From positions 1 through 13,564 of the forward strand of contig DYOJ01000026.1 of NCBI GenBank assembly GCA_020720705.1: DNA of 13,564 bases, read 5' to 3'. A program made the position numbers and the translations under genes. This document shows positions 1-5,791 of this stretch, piece after piece. Below the pieces are notes generated by a model that did not search any database, was not told the origin of the DNA, and saw nothing but the letters and a program-made list of their open reading frames with translations. Origin of the DNA: Acetofilamentum sp. (GTDB taxonomy: Bacteria > Bacteroidota > Bacteroidia > Bacteroidales > JAADGE01). Position 1 is the first letter of the stretch. Each line of letters opens with the position of its first letter.

Positions 1-19
1 TTTTAATATCTTGCAAATA

Positions 20-58
20 AAAAGTGCCGATTGGAGTTTTCCTTTCGGCATTTTTTTT
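20..58 (+). terminator. Rho-independent terminator of an upstream gene outside the window
   Basis: TGCCGA (25-30) pairs with TCGGCA (45-50). After a TT/TT internal bulge the helix continues as GGA (33-35) with TCC (40-42) around a GTTT loop. A run of eight T (51-58) follows directly, and A residues before the stem can pair with it. This is a textbook intrinsic terminator for a plus-strand gene ending to the left. The A-rich 5' flank means it could also work weakly on the other strand. Confidence 0.85.
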
Positions 59-110
59 CATTGGAATATCTTAAAAAAGTATGAAAGAAACATGAATTTT
101 CAAAAATCAA

Positions 111-140
111 TTTGAAATTTATCTCGTTTTGTTACTTTTG
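111..140 (+). promoter_or_regulatory. Bacteroidota-type promoter for the EEP / LD-carboxypeptidase / PHP operon
   Basis: TTTG at 111-114, an 18-nt spacer, then TACTTTTG at 133-140, which fits the Bacteroidota consensus TTTG-N19-TAnnTTTG almost exactly. The start site would fall near 146-148, giving a leader of about 22 nt before the ATG at 169. It is the only full two-box promoter I see ahead of the first three genes. Confidence 0.75.
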
Positions 141-168
141 TATCCGGATTGTTCCGAAAAAAGGTTGA

Positions 169-1215
169 ATGAAAAAAATTCTGCGAGTTTTCAGTTGGTT
201 GCTCATCATATTGTTGGGCGTATTTGCGATATTTTTAATTTATGCGGCGGTGTATTCCTATACTCCGAAGCCGCAGGTTTTGTTGTATGAATCGAAAAAA
301 CCGGACATCTTTGCCGATACCATTATTCTGAAAATGATGATTTGGGATATTTCCGGCGCCCTTGCAGACAGTTCATCGGACGTATTTGATGAATCGGGAG
401 AATATCGGCGTAAAAAAATGGAAACTGTAAACGAAAATCTACAGAAAATCAGAAAAATCATTAAATCAACGGGCGATTTTGATTTTATTCTATTACAACA
501 AGCGGATTCTTCGGCAAGACGCAGTCATCGCTTAAATCAATATGACAGTTTAACTTACGATTTTGATTTATTCAATTCAACCTACACAAAATGCCACGAT
601 GTGTTTTTTTATCCGCGCCCGACCGTAAACCCGCAAGGCAAAATAAACAGCGGACTGATAACGATGAGCAAATTTAATCCCGCTTCGGTTACACGTTTTG
701 CATATCCGAACAGAAACGATTGGCCCCTGAGTTTATTCAAACCTGATTATTGTTTTTTGCTGAATCGCTACACGCTTGAGAACGAAAAAGAATTTATCCT
801 AATAAACACTTTTAATAATGAAGAACCTGATAGAGTGCTTGATACCAAAGATTTTGAACTTCTGAAAACCGTAATAACTTATGAATATCAACGCGGAAAC
901 TATGTGCTTGTCGGCGGAAATTGGAACCGTTATCCGCCTGATTATCATCCGGAATTCAAATCTCACAGAATAGATACGACAAAAAGAGAAACCGTTTCGT
1001 CGAATTTTATGCCCGAATGGAAATGGGCGTACGACCGTTCAATACCGTCTTGCCGCAGAGCCGACAAAGCTTATGATAAATATAAAACCTTCTGTTATGT
1101 TACTGATTTTTATTTGATTTCCCCTAATATCGAAATAAAACAAGTGAAAACTGAAAATTTGGAGTTCGGAAATTCAAAACACAATCCCGTAACGCTTACC
1201 GTGCGACTGAAATAA
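169..1215 (+). CDS. membrane-anchored EEP-fold protein, probable pseudoenzyme
   Basis: 348 aa. Residues about 8-29 form one hydrophobic segment, so the protein is probably anchored in the inner membrane with its domain outside. The rest follows the endonuclease/exonuclease/phosphatase (EEP, DNase I-like) pattern: FDFILLQ (104-110), NSGLITMS (160-167), LINTF (211-215), NYVLVGGNWN (244-253), VTDFYLIS (311-318) and NSKHNPV (335-341). Against the usual family residues, the first-strand Asn is Asp60, the metal-binding Glu after LLQ is Gln111, NTH reads NTF (Phe215), GDWN reads GNWN (Asn251), and the SDH aspartate is Lys337. Asn253, Asp313 and His338 remain. The frame is intact and not decayed, so I infer a conserved non-catalytic or strongly altered protein. 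Its stop overlaps the next start by one base (TAATG), so it leads an operon. Confidence 0.8.
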   Translation: MKKILRVFSWLLIILLGVFAIFLIYAAVYSYTPKPQVLLYESKKPDIFADTIILKMMIWDISGALADSSSDVFDESGEYRRKKMETVNENLQKIRKIIKSTGDFDFILLQQADSSARRSHRLNQYDSLTYDFDLFNSTYTKCHDVFFYPRPTVNPQGKINSGLITMSKFNPASVTRFAYPNRNDWPLSLFKPDYCFLLNRYTLENEKEFILINTFNNEEPDRVLDTKDFELLKTVITYEYQRGNYVLVGGNWNRYPPDYHPEFKSHRIDTTKRETVSSNFMPEWKWAYDRSIPSCRRADKAYDKYKTFCYVTDFYLISPNIEIKQVKTENLEFGNSKHNPVTLTVRLK

Positions 1216-2147
1216 TGCCCATGAATAGATATTTACCCTTAAAAAAGGGAGACAAAATCAGTATTATTACCCCTGCCGGAGCAATAACCGCAATGCAAGC
1301 GGAGCAAGTTCAAAAAAATGTTGCCGAATTGGACTTGATACCTGTGTTTTCGGACAGCCTGATGCACAAATTCGGCTATTTTTCGGGTACGATACAGCAA
1401 AGACTTGAAGAACTTTACGAGGCTTTTGAAAATCCGGAAACCAAACTTATTCTTTGCGCTCGCGGCGGTTTTGGAACTACAACGCTTTTAAAATCAATTG
1501 ATTACGAACGTATTGCCAAAAATCCGAAGCCGATTGTAGGCATGAGCGATATTACTGCTTTGTTGCTTACTTTGCATGCACGAGCAAATGTTCCGGCATA
1601 TCACGGCATTGTGGGGATTTCGGAATTTACATCTTACACCAAAACCGGTTTTCGTTCGGTATTGATGTCCGAAGCGCACAATATCAATATTAATTCTTAT
1701 CAATTTAATTCTGAAATCGCTTTATATCAGTCTTTTACGATAGTATCCGGAAAAGCAAACGGAAAGCTTATCGGAGGCAACCTCAGCCTTTTGACATCGC
1801 TTTTGGGCACGCCTTTTGATACGGATTGGGCAGGCAAAATCGTTTTTATTGAAGATGTAAATGAAGCACCTTATGCTATAGACCGAATGCTTACCCAATT
1901 GTTTAATGCAGGTAAATTTGAAAATGTCGCGGCTGTAATCTTCGGCGTTTTTGCCGGTTGCGAACCTCGCGATGAGCAATCGTTTACATTACCGGAAGTG
2001 CTCACGCGATTATTTTCAGGTTTTGGAGTTCCGGTGGTGTACGGATTTTCTTTTGGGCATATAGTCAATCAAGCAATTTTCCCGATTGATGCACAAGCCG
2101 ATTTTGACACTGTAACATTCTCATTATCAATTAAAGACAGTATTTAA
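1215..2147 (+). CDS. LD-carboxypeptidase, peptidase family S66
   Basis: 310 aa, normal for S66 (LdcA / MccF fold). Members cleave the L,D bond between meso-diaminopimelate and the terminal D-Ala of muropeptide tetrapeptides during peptidoglycan recycling; the MccF branch instead cleaves microcin C-type nucleotide-peptides. The N-terminal half opens with GDKISIITPAG (12-22) and contains ILCARGGFGTTTLL (79-92). The expected catalytic triad is present: Ser111 in GMSDITALL, Glu213 in VFIEDVNEAPYAIDRML, and His282 in GFSFGHIVNQAIFPI. No signal peptide is visible, which fits a cytoplasmic recycling enzyme. The ATG at 1215 overlaps the previous stop; an alternative ATG two codons later (1221) would remove only two residues. 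Eleven bases separate it from the PHP gene. LD-carboxypeptidase is more likely than the MccF type because no peptide-antibiotic genes are nearby. Confidence 0.9.
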   Translation: MPMNRYLPLKKGDKISIITPAGAITAMQAEQVQKNVAELDLIPVFSDSLMHKFGYFSGTIQQRLEELYEAFENPETKLILCARGGFGTTTLLKSIDYERIAKNPKPIVGMSDITALLLTLHARANVPAYHGIVGISEFTSYTKTGFRSVLMSEAHNININSYQFNSEIALYQSFTIVSGKANGKLIGGNLSLLTSLLGTPFDTDWAGKIVFIEDVNEAPYAIDRMLTQLFNAGKFENVAAVIFGVFAGCEPRDEQSFTLPEVLTRLFSGFGVPVVYGFSFGHIVNQAIFPIDAQADFDTVTFSLSIKDSI

Positions 2148-2158
2148 AATTTACAATC

Positions 2159-3010
2159 ATGAACTCAGTGCCGAATTTTCATACCCATACCGGATATTGC
2201 GACGGAAAAGGGGCTGCCGAAACTTATGTGCTTTCTGCAATCGCTAAAAATCAATCCGCAATCGGATTCAGCGGACATGCACCCGTTCCTTTTGAATCGT
2301 GGTGGAATATGAAAGAAGACGATTTCGACAAATATCTGTATGAAATATCAGCATTGAAAACAAAATACGGTAAGGAAATTGAAATCTACAAAGCCGTTGA
2401 AGCCGATTATATTCAAGGACTTGTGTCGCCGGCTGACTTTTCGCAATTAAATTTGGACTATGTTATCGGCAGTATTCATTATTTATTCCCGTCAGCGGCA
2501 GAAAAACCGTGGGATTTTGTCATTTCGCCCAAAATATTTGAACAAGGCTTGACGGAGTATTATCAGAATGACATCACTAAATTAGTAAAACATTACTATA
2601 AAGCAAGTTGTGAAATGATTGAAGACGGCGGATTTGAGATTATCGGACATTGCGACCAAATCGGCAAATTTAATTTCGACAATAAATATTTTTCGCCGCT
2701 GGCTGCGTTTCATACCCAAGCGATAGATGAAATGCTTGAACTGATTGCACAAAAAAATATCATTGTAGAAATAAACACACGCGGTAAACTTAAAAATAAT
2801 TCCGAAGAATTTTATCCGACATTGAATATCTTAAAAAAATGCAAACGAATGAATATCAATATTATACTAAGTGCCGATGCGCATACGCCGCAGGAAACAG
2901 ATTCATTTTTGTACGAAGCGGCAACGGTTGCAAAAAATGCCGGATACCAAGAATTGATGATTTTCAAGAATACAACTTTTGAACAAGTCGGTATCGAAAA
3001 TTTTTGCTGA
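2159..3010 (+). CDS. PHP-family phosphoesterase, histidinol-phosphatase-like
   Basis: 283 aa, slightly longer than typical HisK/HisJ enzymes. The metal-binding set of the PHP fold is complete: His8 and His10 in NFHTHTGYCDG with Asp15, His40 in GFSGHAPVP, Glu81 in AVEADYI, His107 in IGSIHYL, His164 in IIGHCDQIGKFN, and Asp240/His242 in LSADAHTP. EINTRG (204-209) is also typical of the histidinol-phosphatase branch. The family hydrolyses L-histidinol phosphate with a trinuclear metal centre in the cytoplasm. No other his gene is in the window, so the substrate is not confirmed by context and another phosphoester is possible. It is the last gene of the operon starting at 169. The neighbouring LD-carboxypeptidase gives no obvious metabolic link. 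Confidence 0.85.
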   Translation: MNSVPNFHTHTGYCDGKGAAETYVLSAIAKNQSAIGFSGHAPVPFESWWNMKEDDFDKYLYEISALKTKYGKEIEIYKAVEADYIQGLVSPADFSQLNLDYVIGSIHYLFPSAAEKPWDFVISPKIFEQGLTEYYQNDITKLVKHYYKASCEMIEDGGFEIIGHCDQIGKFNFDNKYFSPLAAFHTQAIDEMLELIAQKNIIVEINTRGKLKNNSEEFYPTLNILKKCKRMNINIILSADAHTPQETDSFLYEAATVAKNAGYQELMIFKNTTFEQVGIENFC

Positions 3011-3030
3011 ATTTTTTTTTATCGAGTTCG

Positions 3031-3053
3031 GTCTAAAAAGTTTTTTTTTAGAC
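3031..3053 (+). terminator. AT-rich hairpin after the PHP gene, possible weak terminator
   Basis: GTCTAAAAA (3031-3039) and TTTTTAGAC (3045-3053) are perfect complements around a GTTTT loop, 21 nt after the stop codon. The stem is A/T-dominated and no separate T tract follows it, so it is a poor match to an intrinsic terminator. Its position suggests an operon boundary, but function is uncertain. Confidence 0.35.
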
Positions 3054-3108
3054 GGTCAGATTACGAATTATTAACAATTGGATACGAATAATCAAGCACT
3101 TTTTTTCG

Positions 3109-3116
3109 TTTCTTTG
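3109..3116 (+). promoter_or_regulatory. possible -7 element for the TPR gene
   Basis: TTTCTTTG followed by CA matches TAnnTTTG except for T in place of A. It sits 28 nt before the ATG at 3145, a good distance. The nearest upstream TTG (3078-3080) is 28 nt away, too far for a normal -33 box, so this is tentative. Confidence 0.35.
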
Positions 3117-3144
3117 CATACAAACTATTTTTATTGAACAGCCC

Positions 3145-4959
3145 ATGAGATATACCATCATTTTATTGACATTTTTTTTGTTCACAGTCCGTATGGGTTT
3201 TGCGCAACAAGATGTGGCAGACAAAGTTCGGCTGGCAAACGAATATTATCAAAGCAAAGAATTTGAAAAGGCAGCCCCCCTTTATTTTGAAATATACGAA
3301 GCGACAACCGCAAAAATTTATTTTTCATATTTTATAAATTGCAAAATTGAGCTTGCGCAATACGACGATGCCGAAAAAGAAATTAAAAAACAAATGCGAA
3401 AAGATAAAGCTGATTTGTCCTATGCCGTAGATTTAGGCTATTTGTACAAAAAACGAGATTTGCCCGATAAAGCCAAAAAGGAATTTGAAGAAGCTATTGA
3501 GAATATCAAAAATCAAACTCAGGTTTACAATCTGTCCAATGCTTTTATAAACAGGCAAGAATACGATTATGCGGAAGAATGTTATCGGATTGGAAAAAAA
3601 ATTACAGGAAAATCATTCTTAAACGAATTTGCGAATTTGTATTCCATGCAACGCAAATATCCCGAAATGATAAATGCTTATTTAGATATTTTGGAAGAAG
3701 ATTCCAAAAATTTAGATTTGGTTCAAAACAGACTTCAATATTTCATAAGCAACGAACAAACGAGCGAATTTTCCGATATTTTGAGAATAAGTTTATTGAA
3801 ACGTGTCCAAAAAGACGACCATCCAATTGGCTATAATCAAATGTTGGTGTGGTTGTATATGCAGGAAAAAGATTTCAGAGGGGCATTTATTCAGGCAAAA
3901 GCGATAGATAAACGTGTAAACGGCGCCGGTCAAAATATCATTGAACTTGCTGAGAATGCAGTCGCTAACGGCGATTACGATACAGCCCTCGATGCGTACA
4001 AGTATGTGATAGACAAAGGACGAACGGCGGCTTATTACATTTCGGCATCTGTGGGCAGGTTGCGGGTGTATTACGAAAAAGTAATCTCAAATCAGAAGGT
4101 TACCGAAGAAGAAGCGCAACAACTCGAAGCAGAATATTTGGCTGTGTTCAACGGTATCGGCATCGGTAAAAACACCGCGCAAAGTGTGATTGATTTGGCA
4201 CATCTGCAAGCGTTTTATTTGAATAAACCCGACGATGCGATAAAATTATTAGAACAAGTTATTGCAATTAAAGGCTTGTCTTACAATATTATAGCCTCTT
4301 GCAAAATTGAACTCGGCGACGTATATTTAGCAAAAGGCGATATTTGGGAAGCCGCCCTGATATACGGACAAGCCGAAAAAGAAAACAAAGAAAATGCCGC
4401 CGGAGACGATGCCAAATTGCGCAAAGCAAAACTTGCATACTTTGCAAACGATTTTTTGTGGGCAAGAGCACAGTTTGATGCCCTCAAAGCCAGCACATCA
4501 AAAGAAGTTGCAAACGATGCCCTCTTTTATGCCATGCTCATAAAAGACAATACGGAAGAGGATTCCCTGATGATACCCATGAAACTATTTGCTAAAGCTG
4601 ATTTACTCATATTCAGAAAAAAATACACTTCTGCACTTACAACCCTCGACACACTGCTTACGATGCATGCCGGACATACGCTTACGGATGAGGCTTATTT
4701 GCGTAAATCCGAAATTTATAAAACAATCGGCGATTACGAACAATCAAAAACATATCTGCTCAAAATAATTACCGAGTGGAGTTGGGATATTTTAGCCGAT
4801 GTTGCCGTTTATAAACTTGCCGTGCTATACGACGAACATCTTGAAAACAAAGACGAAGCCGCCGAGTATTACAAAAAACTAATGATAGAATATCCCAACA
4901 GCATCTATGTTACCGAGGCGCGTAAGCGTTTCAGACAATTAAGAGACGGGATTAATTGA
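3145..4959 (+). CDS. exported tetratricopeptide-repeat protein
   Basis: 604 aa. A signal peptide is clear: a hydrophobic core at residues 5-13 and cleavage after GFA (18-20) before QQ, so the protein is periplasmic or outer-membrane associated. There is no lipobox. The mature part is almost wholly helical TPR or TPR-like repeats, for example around 26-57, 62-84, 90-121, 125-151, 159-186, 266-292, 360-411, 425-450, 486-511, 514-545 and 551-585, with the Y/F-A-L spacing of the motif (ANEYYQSKEFEKAAPLYFEI, 31-50). No enzymatic domain is visible. TPR proteins act as scaffolds for envelope complexes. It lies 49 nt upstream of the OPX lipoprotein gene on the same strand, which suggests, but does not prove, a role with the polysaccharide export pair. 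Confidence 0.85.
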   Translation: MRYTIILLTFFLFTVRMGFAQQDVADKVRLANEYYQSKEFEKAAPLYFEIYEATTAKIYFSYFINCKIELAQYDDAEKEIKKQMRKDKADLSYAVDLGYLYKKRDLPDKAKKEFEEAIENIKNQTQVYNLSNAFINRQEYDYAEECYRIGKKITGKSFLNEFANLYSMQRKYPEMINAYLDILEEDSKNLDLVQNRLQYFISNEQTSEFSDILRISLLKRVQKDDHPIGYNQMLVWLYMQEKDFRGAFIQAKAIDKRVNGAGQNIIELAENAVANGDYDTALDAYKYVIDKGRTAAYYISASVGRLRVYYEKVISNQKVTEEEAQQLEAEYLAVFNGIGIGKNTAQSVIDLAHLQAFYLNKPDDAIKLLEQVIAIKGLSYNIIASCKIELGDVYLAKGDIWEAALIYGQAEKENKENAAGDDAKLRKAKLAYFANDFLWARAQFDALKASTSKEVANDALFYAMLIKDNTEEDSLMIPMKLFAKADLLIFRKKYTSALTTLDTLLTMHAGHTLTDEAYLRKSEIYKTIGDYEQSKTYLLKIITEWSWDILADVAVYKLAVLYDEHLENKDEAAEYYKKLMIEYPNSIYVTEARKRFRQLRDGIN

Positions 4960-4985
4960 TTTTTTTATTTTTCGAAACCTTTTTT

Positions 4986-4993
4986 TATCTTTG
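4986..4993 (+). promoter_or_regulatory. -7 element for the polysaccharide export genes
   Basis: TATCTTTG matches TAnnTTTG perfectly and lies 15 nt before the ATG at 5009. No TTG is found 18-20 nt upstream, so the -33 box is missing or degenerate. The predicted start site near 4999-5001 would leave a leader of only about 8-10 nt. Confidence 0.5.
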
Positions 4994-5008
4994 TCGAGAT
5001 TTTTTGAT

Positions 5009-5788
5009 ATGAAGCGCATTATATTATTCATTATTGTTATCGGGAGTTTATGGATGATGTTTTCTTGCAACAGCAAGACACGCTATCTGTATAAAAAAGA
5101 AAAACGAAACACTCCGGACACAACTTACGTATTTCATAACGCACCTTTGGAATACAAAATTCAGCCTTATGATGTATTGTATATTCAAATACAAACCGTG
5201 AAAGATGAGATTGATAATTATTTTCAATCCGGGTCCGAACGCGAGCAGATGGGAGACAATCGCTTTTACCTGTCCGGCTACACGGTGAATGATACCGGCT
5301 ATATTCAAGTTCCCGTTATCGGCGATTTTTATGCTCAAGGCAAAACCATCAAAGAATTACGAACAGAAATAACCAAACGTGTTGAAGAATATTTGACCGA
5401 ACCAATTGTCATCGTAAAGTTTGTTGATTTTAAAATCACGGTTCTGGGGGCGGTTGGCAAACAAGGCGTCATGTATATCTATCAGGAAAAAATTGATATT
5501 TTGGAGCTAATATCGCGTGTCGGCGGTATAACTCCAAACGGAAATTTCCGAAATGTGATGATTTTGCGAGAAACCGAGCAAGGAAAATTGATGTTCAGGG
5601 TAAATTTGAATGATAGAGATTTGCTCACATCAGAACAATTCTATTTGTATCCGAATGATATGATTATTGTAGAAGAACGCCAATTCCGAAAATTTACGAG
5701 CGAGGGTTTGCGCGATTTTTTAACCATACTATCAACCGTAACCTCAACATTAACCACGGCAATACTTGTGCTCAATTTTGTAAAATAA
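5009..5788 (+). CDS. OPX-type polysaccharide export lipoprotein (Wza/GfcE-like)
   Basis: 259 aa from the ATG at 5009. A TTG at 4991 would add six residues, but it lies inside the -7 element TATCTTTG and would spoil the signal peptide, so I reject it. Residues 1-20 form a lipoprotein signal ending in MFSC, with Cys20 as the likely lipidated residue. The polysaccharide-export domain follows: YKIQPYDVLYIQI (49-61) and GYTVNDTGYIQVPVIGDF (90-107), then helix TIKELRTEITKRVEEYLTEP (113-132). An SLBB-like domain spans about 143-190 (VLGAVGKQGVMYIYQEKIDI). The C-terminus (236-257) is a hydrophobic or amphipathic segment, as expected for an outer-membrane-spanning helix. Such proteins form the outer-membrane channel for capsule or exopolysaccharide and work with the Wzc-like protein encoded 3 nt downstream. 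Confidence 0.9.
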   Translation: MKRIILFIIVIGSLWMMFSCNSKTRYLYKKEKRNTPDTTYVFHNAPLEYKIQPYDVLYIQIQTVKDEIDNYFQSGSEREQMGDNRFYLSGYTVNDTGYIQVPVIGDFYAQGKTIKELRTEITKRVEEYLTEPIVIVKFVDFKITVLGAVGKQGVMYIYQEKIDILELISRVGGITPNGNFRNVMILRETEQGKLMFRVNLNDRDLLTSEQFYLYPNDMIIVEERQFRKFTSEGLRDFLTILSTVTSTLTTAILVLNFVK

Positions 5789-5791
5789 ATA

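Noticed and set aside
4991..5008. TTG-initiated extension of the OPX lipoprotein gene
   Set aside because: It overlaps a perfect TAnnTTTG promoter element and adds residues ahead of an intact lipoprotein signal peptide.
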